Shown: piece after piece, positions 11,464 through 20,254 of the stretch
Position numbering within the stretch: the stretch's first letter is position 1
How the letters are laid out: every line of letters begins with the position of its first letter
From: Hydrogenophaga sp. IBVHS2
GTDB taxonomy: Bacteria; Pseudomonadota; Gammaproteobacteria; Burkholderiales; Burkholderiaceae_C
Length of the DNA: 64,000 nucleotides
Assembly (NCBI RefSeq): GCF_002127215.1
Contig: NZ_NFUT01000005.1
Location: 124,001-188,000 of the forward strand
Direction of reading: 5' to 3'
The notes under the pieces: model-generated
Seen by the model: only the letters and a program-made list of their open reading frames with translations
Database searches by the model: none
What the model was told of the DNA's origin: nothing
Program-made: the position numbers and the translations under genes

Positions 11464-12414
11464 ATGGAAAGCATCGCGCCAGTCTGGCTGTGGGTCGTTT
11501 TTGTCGCCTTCGTTCTGGCGGCACTGTTCGTCGACTTCGTCGTCCTCAAGAAGCAGGGCGCGCACGAGGTGGGCGTGAAGGAGGCCCTGAACTGGTCCAT
11601 TGTCTGGGTGGCCCTGAGCTTCGTCTTCAACGGCCTGTTCTGGTGGGCCATCAAGAGCACCACCGGCTCCACCGAGATCGCCAACGAGAAGTCGCTGGAG
11701 TTCCTCACCGGCTACCTGATCGAGAAGAGCCTGGCGGTCGACAACATCTTCGTCTTCCTGATGATCTTCACCTACTTCGCGGTGCCGCCGGCATACCAGA
11801 AGCGGGTGCTGATGATCGGCATCATCGGCGCCATCGTGCTGCGCACCATCATGATCCTGGTGGGTGGCTGGCTGCTGGCCCAGTTCCACTGGATCCTGTA
11901 TGTGTTCGGTGCCTTCCTGATCCTCACCGGCGTGAAGATGTGGTGGGCTGCGGGCAAGGAGCCGAGCCTGGACGACAACCCGGCGCTCAAGCTGCTGCGC
12001 CGCCTCATGCCGGTGAGCCGGAACTTCGATGGTGAAAAGTTCTTCACCATGGAAAACGGCAAGCGCATCGCCACCCCGCTGCTGATGGTGATCTGCCTGG
12101 TGGGCCTGACCGACGTGATCTTCGCGGTGGACTCCATCCCGGCCATCTTCGCCATCACCCAGGACCCGTTCATCGTGCTGACCAGCAACGTGTTCGCCAT
12201 CCTGGGCCTGCGCGCCATGTTCTTCCTGCTGCAGGCGGTGGCCAGCAAGTTCCACCTGCTGAACTACGGCCTGGCCGTGATCCTGATGTTCATCGGCACC
12301 AAGATGGTCCTGATCGACATCTACAAGATCCCGGTGGCGGTCTCGCTGGGCGTGGTGGTGGGCATCCTGACCATCACCATGATCTGGAGCGCCAAGACCG
12401 CGCCCAACACCTGA
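11464..12414 (+). CDS. TerC-family integral membrane metal transporter (Alx-like)
   Basis: This 316-aa inner-membrane protein has about eight transmembrane helices and intramembrane acidic residues typical of TerC/Alx: LFVDFVVLKK, AVDNIFVFL and IFAVDSIPAIFAI. Alx-type members export Mn2+ or adjust metal balance. ATG 11464 has GAGG 8 nt upstream; the GTG at 11434 is inside the riboswitch hairpin. The yybP-ykoY leader argues for manganese rather than tellurite as the physiological context. Confidence 0.9.
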   Translation: MESIAPVWLWVVFVAFVLAALFVDFVVLKKQGAHEVGVKEALNWSIVWVALSFVFNGLFWWAIKSTTGSTEIANEKSLEFLTGYLIEKSLAVDNIFVFLMIFTYFAVPPAYQKRVLMIGIIGAIVLRTIMILVGGWLLAQFHWILYVFGAFLILTGVKMWWAAGKEPSLDDNPALKLLRRLMPVSRNFDGEKFFTMENGKRIATPLLMVICLVGLTDVIFAVDSIPAIFAITQDPFIVLTSNVFAILGLRAMFFLLQAVASKFHLLNYGLAVILMFIGTKMVLIDIYKIPVAVSLGVVVGILTITMIWSAKTAPNT

Positions 12415-12434
12415 CCGGTCTGGCCCTCGACGCG

Positions 12435-13022
12435 TCAGCGGCGTGCAGGCCGGGCCACCTCGGCCTGCAATGACGCCACCAGGCTGTCGTAGACCTTGTA
12501 TTTGGCTTCCAGCTCGCGCAGGCGCAGACTGAGCCGGTAACCCACGGCGGCGAGCAGCCGCCCGGCGGTGACCGGCTCTTCTTCCATCAGCATCTGGAGC
12601 GACTCGCGCTGGAGCATGGCCAGCACGCCGTCGGTGCTGGCGGTGCAGCTCGCCGAGCGGGCATCGCCATCGAGCAGGGCCATCTCGCCCAGCACCTCGC
12701 CCGGGCCCAGCACGTTCACCGTGAGGGGCTGGGCCCGGTGCATCAGCTGGGATTCCACCGTCACCTCGCCTTCCACCACCAGGGCCATGAAGCCCTGGCC
12801 GCCGCTGGCGTCATCGCCCTCGCGCACGATGGCCTCGCCGCGCGAGAAGCGCCGCAGCTGCATGTAGGCCACCACCGTGACCGCATCGTCCTCGCTCAGC
12901 TGGGCCAGGGCCGAGGGGGAGCGCAGCAGTGCGGCGGCCTGCATGCCGTGCGGCGAGGCCCTCACCCGCAGCCGGCGACGCCGGGTTTCGCGCTGGCGCA
13001 GGAGTCGGTCGAGCAGTTGCAT
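12435..13022 (-). CDS. Cyclic-nucleotide-binding-domain protein
   Basis: This 195-aa protein has a CRP-type cNMP-binding beta-roll: RRFSRGEAIVREGDD, FMALVVEGEVTV, then VLGPGEVLGEMALLDGDARSASCTA, which matches the phosphate-binding cassette G-E-x-x-L-x(n)-R-(S/T)-A. No helix-turn-helix follows; the C-terminus is a predicted coiled coil (LRLRELEAKYKVYDSL). It is therefore a stand-alone sensor or adaptor rather than a transcription factor. It is divergent from the two-component genes. Confidence 0.85.
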   Translation of the reverse strand: MQLLDRLLRQRETRRRRLRVRASPHGMQAAALLRSPSALAQLSEDDAVTVVAYMQLRRFSRGEAIVREGDDASGGQGFMALVVEGEVTVESQLMHRAQPLTVNVLGPGEVLGEMALLDGDARSASCTASTDGVLAMLQRESLQMLMEEEPVTAGRLLAAVGYRLSLRLRELEAKYKVYDSLVASLQAEVARPARR

Positions 13023-13077
13023 GGTGTCGGATTTCTGTACAGGGCAGGGTGTTCAGCGCCATTGTCACCCGACGGCG

Positions 13078-13090
13078 CGACATCCTGTCG
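13078..13090. repeat. Inverted repeat upstream of the sensor-kinase sigma-54 promoter
   Basis: CGACA (13078-13082) tcc TGTCG (13086-13090), extended imperfectly by GC on both sides. It ends 10 bp before the -24 GG element and is a candidate regulator site for the divergent interval 13023-13126. Confidence 0.35.
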
Positions 13091-13100
13091 TGCCGCCCCA

Positions 13101-13116
13101 TGGCACGTCGATTGCT
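13101..13116 (+). promoter_or_regulatory. Sigma-54 promoter of the cyn-linked two-component operon
   Basis: TGGCACG-TCGA-TTGCT is an exact match to the sigma-54 consensus, with the obligatory GG and GC separated by 10 bp. Expected transcription start is near 13127. Being inside any longer version of the kinase ORF, it argues for a start at or after 13127. Confidence 0.75.
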
Positions 13117-13126
13117 TGACCGTGGC

Positions 13127-14344
13127 ATGCCACCAGCGCCTTCCCTGTCCGACCCGGCCACGCGCGCCCCTGAACAACAGGTCTGGCGCGACCCGCTGGC
13201 CCTGATGCTCGAATCCACCGGCGAGGGCGTCTTCGGGGTCGACCTGGACGGCCTGTGCGTGTTCATCAACCCGGCCGGTGCCCGCATGATCGGTTTCGAG
13301 CCGGCCGAGCTGCTGGGCAGCAACATGCACGACCTGACCCACCACTCGCACGCCGACGGCGCCGAGTACCCGGTGGAAGACTGCCCCATCTTCAACGCCT
13401 TCCGCCAGGGCCTGCCCTGCCGCATCGACAGCGAGGTGTTCTGGCGCCGCGACGGCTCGTGTTTTCCGGTGGAGTACAGCAGCCATCCCATCATCGACGC
13501 CGGCCAGGTGGTGGGCGCGGTGGTGACGTTCGTGGACATCACCGAGCGCAAGCGGGCGGCCGATGCCCTGCAGCGGGCCAAGAGCGAGCTCGAAGCCCGG
13601 GTGCGGGAACGCACCCACGAGCTGGAGACCGCGCTGCACCAGGTGCGCGAGCTGGCGGCCTGGTCGGACAAGGTCCGGGAGGAAGAGCGCACCCGCATCG
13701 CCCGCGAGGTGCACGACGAGCTCGGCAGCCTGCTGGTGGCGCTCAAGATGGACGTCAACTGGATGGACAAGCGACTGTCCGAGCAGGGGGGGCGTTCGCC
13801 CGAGCAGGCCCAGGACATGCGCCAGCGCATGCGCTGCAAGTGCCAGAACATGAGCCGGCTGATCGAGAACGCGGTGGACAACGTCGGGCGCATCATCACC
13901 GACCTGCGTCCCAGCATCCTGGACCACCAGGGCCTGTGGGCAGCGCTGGAGTGGCAGGCGCAGGAGTTCGTGCAGAGCGCCGAGATGGCACTGGACTGGT
14001 GCATGCGGGCCGAGCCCGAAGGCGCCTGGCCCGAACCGCCGGAGCCGCTGGCCATGGCGGTGTTCCGCATCTTTCAGGAGATGCTCAGCAACGTGGGCCG
14101 TCACTCCCGCGCCGACCGGCTGGCGGTGCAGGCCGTGGTGGAGGGGGGCGTCCTGCGGCTGAGCGTGCACGACAACGGCGTGGGGGCATCGGCCCAGGCC
14201 TTCGAGGCGCCGGATGCCTACGGCATCATGGGCATGCGCGAGCGCGCACGCCACTTCGGTGGCGTCATCGACATCGACAGCGCACCAGGACAGGGCACGC
14301 GCATGTGCCTGACGGTGTCGCTACAGGCAGGAGCCCCAGCGTGA
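13127..14344 (+). CDS. PAS-domain sensor histidine kinase, NarX/HisKA_3 type
   Basis: From ATG 13127 this is 405 aa. Order: PAS domain about residues 25-145 (LESTGEGVFGVDLDGLCVF ... VVTFVDITERKRA), coiled-coil linker, HisKA_3 box with the phosphate-accepting His196 in RIAREVHDELGSL, then HATPase_c (EMLSNVGRHS, VHDNGVGAS, YGIMGMRERARHFGG). It has no transmembrane segment, so it is a cytoplasmic sensor. Starts at 13100 and 13205 are alternatives; none has a clear ribosome site. The stop overlaps the regulator's GTG (GTGA). It lies directly upstream of the cyanate genes. Confidence 0.88.
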   Translation: MPPAPSLSDPATRAPEQQVWRDPLALMLESTGEGVFGVDLDGLCVFINPAGARMIGFEPAELLGSNMHDLTHHSHADGAEYPVEDCPIFNAFRQGLPCRIDSEVFWRRDGSCFPVEYSSHPIIDAGQVVGAVVTFVDITERKRAADALQRAKSELEARVRERTHELETALHQVRELAAWSDKVREEERTRIAREVHDELGSLLVALKMDVNWMDKRLSEQGGRSPEQAQDMRQRMRCKCQNMSRLIENAVDNVGRIITDLRPSILDHQGLWAALEWQAQEFVQSAEMALDWCMRAEPEGAWPEPPEPLAMAVFRIFQEMLSNVGRHSRADRLAVQAVVEGGVLRLSVHDNGVGASAQAFEAPDAYGIMGMRERARHFGGVIDIDSAPGQGTRMCLTVSLQAGAPA

Positions 14345-15015
14345 ACACGCAGTTCGATCTGTTGACCGACACCATCCGGGTGCTGATCGGCGACGACCAC
14401 CGCATCGTGCGCGAAGGCCTCAAGCAGATCCTGGCCGAGGCGCCCGACGTGCAGGTGGTGGCCGAAGCCCAGACCGGGCCCGAGGTGCTGGAGCAGGTGC
14501 GCGCGCTGGGGGGCTCCGAGGGGCTGCACCTGGTCATGCTCGACATCGCCATGCCCGGCCTGGACGGCATGGACGTGCTGCAGACGCTCAAGCGCGAATA
14601 CCCGTCGCTGCCGGTGCTCATGCTCAGCACCTACCCGGAGCGCCAGTACGCGGTGCGCTGCATCAAGCTCGGCGCCTGCGGCTACCTGAACAAGAGTGCC
14701 GACCCGGACGACATGCTCATGGCGGTGCGCAAGGCGGCCGGTGGCGGGGTGTTCCTGTCGCAGGCCACGGCCGAGGCGCTGGCCGCCGCCGTGGGCCAGA
14801 GCGGCGCACAGGCCGGGCCCGAGGCCCTCTCGCACCGGGAGTACCAGGTCTACCGGCTGCTCACCCAGGGGCGCACCGTGAGCGAAATTGGTGCGCAGCT
14901 GGGCCTGGCGGCCAACACGGTGAGCACCTACCGCGCCCGCATCCTGGAGAAGACCGGCACCAAGAACGACGTGGAACTGGCGCTCTATGCCCAGCGCCAT
15001 GGCGCCGGACGCTGA
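14341..15015 (+). CDS. NarL/FixJ-family response regulator
   Basis: This 224-aa protein starts at GTG 14341, overlapping the kinase stop by 4 bp. The receiver domain has the acidic pair in IGDDHRI, phospho-Asp68 in VMLDIAMPG and the conserved Lys in LNKSADP. The LuxR-type HTH is ALSHREYQVYRLLTQGRTVSEIGAQLGLAANTVSTYRARI. Its probable targets are the two perfect palindromes at 15017-15063, between it and cynA. Confidence 0.93.
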   Translation: MNTQFDLLTDTIRVLIGDDHRIVREGLKQILAEAPDVQVVAEAQTGPEVLEQVRALGGSEGLHLVMLDIAMPGLDGMDVLQTLKREYPSLPVLMLSTYPERQYAVRCIKLGACGYLNKSADPDDMLMAVRKAAGGGVFLSQATAEALAAAVGQSGAQAGPEALSHREYQVYRLLTQGRTVSEIGAQLGLAANTVSTYRARILEKTGTKNDVELALYAQRHGAGR

Positions 15016-15016
15016 T

Positions 15017-15063
15017 TTGTAGGGCCAGCCCTACAAGGGGTGGTGCAGATCTCTGCGATCTGC
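15017..15063. promoter_or_regulatory. Two tandem perfect palindromes upstream of cynA
   Basis: TTGTAGGGC (15017-15025) CA GCCCTACAA (15028-15036), 9-bp arms, begins right after the regulator stop. GCAGATC (15045-15051) TCTGC GATCTGC (15057-15063), 7-bp arms, follows. Their centres are about 28 bp apart. They lie 39-85 bp upstream of the -24 element, a suitable place for activator sites. No T-run follows, so they are not terminators. Confidence 0.6.
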
Positions 15064-15101
15064 ATGCCTGATCGTCGGTTGGCATGCCCCCCACGGGTAT
15101 C

Positions 15102-15117
15102 TGGCCCGTTGCTTGCA
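15102..15117 (+). promoter_or_regulatory. Sigma-54 promoter of cynABDS
   Basis: TGGCCCG-TTGC-TTGCA has one mismatch from consensus in the -24 box and an exact -12 box, with GG-N10-GC spacing. The predicted start is near 15128, leaving about 24 nt with a GAGGTG ribosome site before ATG 15153. Confidence 0.65.
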
Positions 15118-15152
15118 AGGAGTACCTCGTCCATCAACCCACGAGGTGCGCC

Positions 15153-16568
15153 ATGTCCGAATTCTTTGACCCGTACAACGCCGACCGCCCCCTGATGCTC
15201 AAGTGCAGCTGCGGCCGTGACCACACGGTTGCCGAGCACCAGGCCGAGGAAGCCGTGCAACGCGCTTCCGACCAGGCCGCCAGGACCCTGCGCGAGCGCA
15301 GCGAGACCGCCGAGTTCGAGGCCTACAGCAACGAGTTCATCGAGGCCACGCTGGTCAAGGCCATCTTCCCGCACGACGAGCAGCGCCGCCGCTTCCTGCG
15401 TGCGGTGGGCAAGGGCACCGCCATGGCGGCGATTGCCAGCGTGGTGCCGGTGGCCAGCCTGCAGGCCATGGCCCAGGAGAAGGGCGCCCTGGAGAAGACC
15501 AACCTGAAGGTGGGCTTCATCCCCATCACCTGCGCCACCCCGCTGATCATGGCCCACCCGCTGGGCTTCTACAGCAAGCAGGGCCTGAACGTGGAAGTCA
15601 CCAAGACCGCCGGCTGGGCCCTGGTGCGCGACAAGATGATCAACAAGGAGTACGACGCCTCGCACTTCCTTTCGCCCATGCCACTGGCGATCAGCCTGGG
15701 CCTGGGCAGCAATGCCGTGCCGATGAACGTGGCCACGGTGCAGAACATCAACGGCCAGGCGATCACGCTGGCGCTGAAGCACAAGGACAACCGCGATCCA
15801 AAGAACTGGAAGGGCTTCAAGTTCGGCATCCCGTTCGATTATTCGATGCACAACTTTTTGCTGCGCTACTACCTGGCCGAGAACGGCCTGAACCCGGACA
15901 CCGACGTGCAGCTGCGCGTGATCCCGCCGGCCGAGATGGTGGCCAACCTGCGCGCCGGCAACATCGACGGCTTCCTCGGCCCCGATCCGTTCAACCAACG
16001 CGCCGTGTTCGATGAAGTGGGCTTCATCCACGTGCTCACCAAAGACCTCTGGAACGGCCACCCCTGCTGCGCCTTCGGCACCAGCACCGAGTTCATCCAG
16101 AAGAACCCCAACACCTTCGCGGCGCTGTACCGCTCGGTGCTGACCGCTGCGGCCATGGCCCGCCAGCCGAAGAACCGCGAACTGATCGCCAAGGTCATCG
16201 CGCCCAGCCAGTACCTCAACCAGCCCGAGGCGGTGCTCAACCAGGTGCTCACCGGCCGCTTCGCCGACGGCCTGGGCAAGATCCAGAACGTGCCCGAGCG
16301 CGCCGACTTCGACCCGATGCCGTGGCAGAGCATGGCGGTGTGGATGCTCACCCAGATGCAGCGCTGGGGCTACATCAAGGGTGACGTGGACTACAAGGGC
16401 ATTGCCGAGAAGGTGTTCCTGATCACCGATGCCCGCAAGTACATGAAGGAACTCGGGCAGGACTTCAAGGCCGGCCCCGCCTACGAGAAGCACACCATCA
16501 TGGGCAAGGTGTTCGACCCGGCCAAGCCGGCCGACTACCTCAAGAGCTTTGCCATCAAGAAGGTCTGA
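15153..16568 (+). CDS. cynA: Cyanate/nitrate-type ABC substrate-binding protein
   Basis: This 471-aa periplasmic binding protein of the NrtA/CmpA/CynA family (VGFIPITCATPLIMAHPLGFY, NLRAGNIDGFLGPDPFNQRA) captures cyanate, or a related anion, for CynBD. It is unusual because the twin-arginine signal (RRRFLR at 78-83, then a hydrophobic stretch to about 108) sits behind an 77-residue soluble N-terminal region with a CSCGRDHT motif. ATG 15153 has GAGGTG upstream. No alternative start lies near the Tat motif, so the extension seems genuine. Confidence 0.92.
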   Translation: MSEFFDPYNADRPLMLKCSCGRDHTVAEHQAEEAVQRASDQAARTLRERSETAEFEAYSNEFIEATLVKAIFPHDEQRRRFLRAVGKGTAMAAIASVVPVASLQAMAQEKGALEKTNLKVGFIPITCATPLIMAHPLGFYSKQGLNVEVTKTAGWALVRDKMINKEYDASHFLSPMPLAISLGLGSNAVPMNVATVQNINGQAITLALKHKDNRDPKNWKGFKFGIPFDYSMHNFLLRYYLAENGLNPDTDVQLRVIPPAEMVANLRAGNIDGFLGPDPFNQRAVFDEVGFIHVLTKDLWNGHPCCAFGTSTEFIQKNPNTFAALYRSVLTAAAMARQPKNRELIAKVIAPSQYLNQPEAVLNQVLTGRFADGLGKIQNVPERADFDPMPWQSMAVWMLTQMQRWGYIKGDVDYKGIAEKVFLITDARKYMKELGQDFKAGPAYEKHTIMGKVFDPAKPADYLKSFAIKKV

Positions 16569-16570
16569 CC

Positions 16571-17434
16571 ATGAAAACCCTCGGATTGCAATGGCGCGCC
16601 GGCCTGGTGTCGCTCCTCCTGCTGGTGCTGTTCCTCGGCGCCTGGCAGCTCGGCACCACCGGCCCCTCCATCGGCGGTTCCTCGGCCGGCATGACGGCCG
16701 AAGAAATCGAGTACGCCAAGATGATGGGCAAAGACCCCGGCACGGCCAAGGCCAGCGGCTTTCCGCCGCCGCTGGAAGTGGCCAAGGCCAGCTGGGAGCA
16801 CCTGTCGGATCCGTTCTACGACAAGGGACCCAACGACAAGGGCATCGGCATCCAGCTGGCGCACTCGCTGGGCCGGGTCGGTCTGGGCTTCCTGCTGGCC
16901 ATGGCCGTGGCCATCCCGCTGGGTTTCCTGATCGGCATGTCGCCGCTGATGCAGAAGGCCTTCAACCCCTTCGTGCAGGTCTTGAAGCCCATCAGCCCGC
17001 TGGCGTGGATGCCCCTGGCGCTCTACACCCTCAAGGACTCGGACGTCAGCGGCATCTTCGTGATCTTCATCTGCTCGATCTGGCCGATGCTGATCAACAC
17101 CGCCTTCGGCGTGGCCTCGGTCAAGCGCGACTGGCTCAACGTGGCCGCCACGCTGGAGGTCAACCCGATCCGCAAGGCCTTCCAGGTGATCCTGCCCGCT
17201 GCGGCGCCCACCATCCTCACCGGCATGCGCATCAGCATGGGCATCGCCTGGCTGGTGATCGTGGCCGCCGAGATGCTGGTCGGCGGCACCGGCATCGGCT
17301 ACTTCGTGTGGAACGAGTGGAACAACCTGTCGCTGACCAACGTGATCTTCGCGGTGCTGGTCATCGGCGTGGTCGGCATGCTGCTCGACCTCATGTTCGC
17401 CCAGGCACAGAAGGTGGTGACCTATGTGGAGTGA
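16571..17434 (+). CDS. cynB: Cyanate/nitrate-type ABC permease
   Basis: This 287-aa inner-membrane permease of the NrtB/CmpB/SsuC class starts 2 bp after the cynA stop. It has an N-terminal helix (LVSLLLLVLFLGAWQL), a periplasmic loop of about 65 residues, then about five helices. The EAA loop, which contacts the ATPase, is AATLEVNPIRKAFQVILPAAAPTI. It works with CynA and CynD. Confidence 0.92.
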   Translation: MKTLGLQWRAGLVSLLLLVLFLGAWQLGTTGPSIGGSSAGMTAEEIEYAKMMGKDPGTAKASGFPPPLEVAKASWEHLSDPFYDKGPNDKGIGIQLAHSLGRVGLGFLLAMAVAIPLGFLIGMSPLMQKAFNPFVQVLKPISPLAWMPLALYTLKDSDVSGIFVIFICSIWPMLINTAFGVASVKRDWLNVAATLEVNPIRKAFQVILPAAAPTILTGMRISMGIAWLVIVAAEMLVGGTGIGYFVWNEWNNLSLTNVIFAVLVIGVVGMLLDLMFAQAQKVVTYVE

Positions 17435-18302
17435 ATCCAGCGACCGCGAGGTCGTCATCAACACCCTGTCCGCCGAACCCGTCTCGGTCCTTCCGAAAGA
17501 TCCCAAGATGAGCGGTTTCCTCAAGGTCGAGCAGCTGGCCAAGGCCTACCAGGCCGACAAGCCGGTGTTTGCCGACGTGTCCTTCGGCATCGACCGCGGC
17601 GAGTTCGTCTGCATCATCGGCCACAGCGGCTGTGGCAAGACCACCATCCTCAACGTGCTGGCCGGTCTGGACACCGCCAGCAGCGGCCACGCCTTCATGG
17701 ACGGCCGCGAGATCGCCGGCCCCAGCCTGGAGCGCGGCGTGGTGTTCCAGGGCCATGCGCTCATGCCCTGGCTCACGGTGCGCCAGAACATCGCCTTTGC
17801 CGTCAAGTCGCGCTGGCCCGACATGGCCCGCACCGACCTGGACGCGCATGTGGAGAAGTTCGTGGCGCTGGTGGGCCTGAGCCATGCCATCGACAAGAAG
17901 CCCAGCCAGCTCTCCGGCGGCATGAAGCAGCGCGTGGGCATTGCCCGGGCGTTCGCCATCCAGCCCAAGATGCTCCTGCTCGACGAGCCCTTCGGCGCCC
18001 TGGATGCGCTCACGCGCGGCACCATCCAGGACGAGCTGATGGGCATCGTGCGCGACACCCAGCAGACCGTGTTCATGATCACCCACGACGTGGACGAGGC
18101 CATCCTGCTGGCCGACCGCATCCTGCTCATGACCAACGGACAGGAAACCGCTGCCGGCTATGTGCCCGGCGGCCTGGCCGAGGTGGTGGTCAACCCGCTG
18201 CCCCGCAGCCGCACCCGCAGCCAGCTCCACCACCTGGAGGGCTACTACCCGCTGCGCAACCACATTGTCGATTTCCTCGTGACGCGGGCCAAGGCGCATT
18301 GA
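17424..18302 (+). CDS. cynD: Cyanate/nitrate-type ABC ATPase
   Basis: This 292-aa ATPase overlaps the end of cynB by 11 bp. Walker A is GHSGCGKTT, the Q-loop VVFQGHALMPW, the signature LSGGMKQRV, Walker [12 protein letters not shown] and the H-loop ITHDVDEA. It powers import through CynB. Unlike NrtC it carries no fused substrate-binding domain. The first 30 residues precede the ABC core (MSGFLKVEQLAKAY); an internal ATG there is a possible alternative start. Confidence 0.92.
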   Translation: MWSESSDREVVINTLSAEPVSVLPKDPKMSGFLKVEQLAKAYQADKPVFADVSFGIDRGEFVCIIGHSGCGKTTILNVLAGLDTASSGHAFMDGREIAGPSLERGVVFQGHALMPWLTVRQNIAFAVKSRWPDMARTDLDAHVEKFVALVGLSHAIDKKPSQLSGGMKQRVGIARAFAIQPKMLLLDEPFGALDALTRGTIQDELMGIVRDTQQTVFMITHDVDEAILLADRILLMTNGQETAAGYVPGGLAEVVVNPLPRSRTRSQLHHLEGYYPLRNHIVDFLVTRAKAH

Positions 18303-18366
18303 AGCCCCACCGTCTGCAGCGCGATCCCGTTTCTTCAACCCTTCTCCATCACAACGAGACAACACC

Positions 18367-18810
18367 ATGAACCGTCTGGACGTCACCGAAAAAATCATCA
18401 GCACCAAAGTGGCCAAGGGCCTGACCTGGGCCGGCGTGGCCAAGAAGGTCGGCCAGTCCAAGGAATGGACCACGGCGCTGTGCCTGGGCCAGATGACCGC
18501 CACGCCCGAGCAGGCCAAGGTGGTCGGCAAGATCTTCGGCCTGACCGCCGAAGAGCAGAAGTGGCTGCAGGTCGTGCCGTACAAGGGCTCGCTGCCCACC
18601 CCGGTGCCGACCGATCCGCTGATCTACCGCTGGTACGAGATCGTCAGCGTGTACGGCACCACCATCAAGGAGCTCATCCACGAAGAGTTCGGCGACGGCA
18701 TCATGAGCGCCATCGACTTCAGCATGGACATCGAGCGCCAGGCCGACCCCAAGGGCGACCGCGTGAACGTGGTGCTCTCCGGCAAGTTCCTGCCTTACAA
18801 GCAGTACTGA
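18367..18810 (+). CDS. cynS: Cyanate hydratase (cyanase)
   Basis: This 147-aa cyanase converts cyanate + bicarbonate to ammonia + 2 CO2. The catalytic triad is in place: Arg88 and Glu91 (YRWYEIVS) and Ser114 (GIMSAIDF), matching E. coli R96/E99/S122 after an 8-residue offset. The N-terminal helix-turn-helix-like domain ([16 protein letters not shown]) is standard for the decameric enzyme. It follows cynD by 64 bp and defines the locus as a cyanate-as-nitrogen-source system. Confidence 0.98.
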   Translation: MNRLDVTEKIISTKVAKGLTWAGVAKKVGQSKEWTTALCLGQMTATPEQAKVVGKIFGLTAEEQKWLQVVPYKGSLPTPVPTDPLIYRWYEIVSVYGTTIKELIHEEFGDGIMSAIDFSMDIERQADPKGDRVNVVLSGKFLPYKQY

Positions 18811-18823
18811 TTGGCGCCCCGCC

Positions 18824-19291
18824 ATGGACCCGCGCCCGCCGCTGCCGCCCTTCACCGCCGAGACCGCCGCGCAGAAGGTGCGCATGGCCGAGGACGCCTG
18901 GAACACGCGCGACCCCGACCGGGTGGTGAAGGTCTACACCGAGGACACGCGCTGGCGCAACCGCGCGGAGTTCCCGGTGGGGCGGGGGCAGGTGCATGAA
19001 TTTCTGGTGCGCAAGTGGGCGCGCGAGCTGGACTACCGGTTGATCAAGGAGCTGTGGGCCTTCGACGGTGCGCGCATCGCGGTGCGCTTCGTCTACGAAT
19101 GGCACGACGATTCCGGCCAGTGGTTCCGATCGCACGGCAACGAGAACTGGCAGTTCAATGCGCTGGGCTACATGGAGCAGCGCCACGCCAGCATCAACGA
19201 TCGGCCCATCACCGAGGCACAGCGCCTGTTCCGCTGGCCGCTGGGCCCCCGGCCGGCCGATCACCCCGGACTGACCGAACTCGGGCTCTGA
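18824..19291 (+). CDS. NTF2-like protein (DUF1348 type)
   Basis: This 155-aa single-domain protein has an SnoaL/NTF2-like cone fold pattern: [47 protein letters not shown]-like segments and [22 protein letters not shown]. It begins 13 bp after cynS and closes the cyanate operon. The reaction is unknown. Its place behind cynS suggests a role near cyanate detoxification, but that is inference from context. Confidence 0.8.
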   Translation: MDPRPPLPPFTAETAAQKVRMAEDAWNTRDPDRVVKVYTEDTRWRNRAEFPVGRGQVHEFLVRKWARELDYRLIKELWAFDGARIAVRFVYEWHDDSGQWFRSHGNENWQFNALGYMEQRHASINDRPITEAQRLFRWPLGPRPADHPGLTELGL

Positions 19292-19297
19292 CCCGGC

Positions 19298-20164
19298 TCA
19301 GGGCAGAGGAATCCACTCCCGGTCATCCCCGGGCGGCAGTGCAAAGCGCCCGGCCTTCCAGTCGGCCTTGGCCTGCTCGATGCGCTCGGGTCGCGACGAC
19401 ACGAAGTTCCAGAAGATGTGGCGCGGCCCCAGCGGCTCGCCGCCGAACAGGAACACGGTGGCCGGCTCGGGTGCGGTGAGGTCGATGCCGGTGTCCTGTC
19501 CGAACACCAGCAGCTGGCCCGGCAGCACCGCCTGCCCGCCGAAGTTCAGGCTGCCACGCGCCAGATACACCGCCTGCTCGGCGTGCTGTCCGGGCAGGCG
19601 CAGCCGGGCGCCGGTGCTGCATTCGGCATGCAGGTAGAACAGCGGCGAGAGCGTGGCCACCGGGCTGCGCTGGCCGAAGGCCTCGCCGGCCACCAGGCGC
19701 ATCCACACACCGTCCTCGGTCCAGGTGGGCAGATCGGCCTGCGGCGTGTGGGCGAAGGCCGGTGCAGTCTCTTCGTGTTCGGCCGGCAGCGCCACCCAGC
19801 TCTGCATCAGCTCCAGCCCGCCGCCCTCGAACGAGTCGGGGTGGGTGAAGCGTTCGCTGTGGCTGATGCCGCGCCCGGCGGTCATCCAGTTCACATCGCC
19901 GGGGCGTATCACCTGCTGTGTGCCCAGGCTGTCGCGGTGGGTCATGCTGCCGCGCAGCAGGTAGCTCACGGTGGACAGGCCGATGTGGGGGTGGGGGCGC
20001 ACGTCGGCCGCACGTGTCTGCTCGGCCGGCAGGGTGACCGGGCCGGCGTGGTCCCAGAAGATGAAGGGGCCGACCATGCGGCGCTTGGCATAAGGCAGCA
20101 CCCGCCGCACTTTCAGGCCGTGGCCCAGGTCGGCCTCGCGGGCCTGGATCAGCATCTCGAACAT
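19298..20164 (-). CDS. Pirin-family protein (putative quercetin dioxygenase-like)
   Basis: This 288-aa bicupin has the pirin metal motif in the N-terminal cupin: PHPHIGLSTVSYLLRGS and ISHSERF supply the His/His/His/Glu ligands. RPGDVNWMTAGRGISHSE is the family signature. ATG 20164 (MFEMLIQAREADLG) has GGGAG upstream; a much longer open frame upstream is a GC-rich artefact. Pirins act as redox-sensitive cofactors or dioxygenases; the substrate is not deducible. Its stop converges on the cyn operon, 6 bp apart. Confidence 0.9.
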   Translation of the reverse strand: MFEMLIQAREADLGHGLKVRRVLPYAKRRMVGPFIFWDHAGPVTLPAEQTRAADVRPHPHIGLSTVSYLLRGSMTHRDSLGTQQVIRPGDVNWMTAGRGISHSERFTHPDSFEGGGLELMQSWVALPAEHEETAPAFAHTPQADLPTWTEDGVWMRLVAGEAFGQRSPVATLSPLFYLHAECSTGARLRLPGQHAEQAVYLARGSLNFGGQAVLPGQLLVFGQDTGIDLTAPEPATVFLFGGEPLGPRHIFWNFVSSRPERIEQAKADWKAGRFALPPGDDREWIPLP

Positions 20165-20254
20165 CGCGCATCTCCCTGCGGCCACCCGCCGGGCCGGTGG
20201 GGGCATTGTGGCGCGCACCCGCCCGCTCGGGGCGTGGGCGACAATCCCGTCCCC

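Noticed and set aside
15030-15047. Possible NtrC site before cynA (TGGTGCA half-site)
   Set aside because: The partner half (GCAC at 7-bp distance) is absent; only one half matches, so it was not called.
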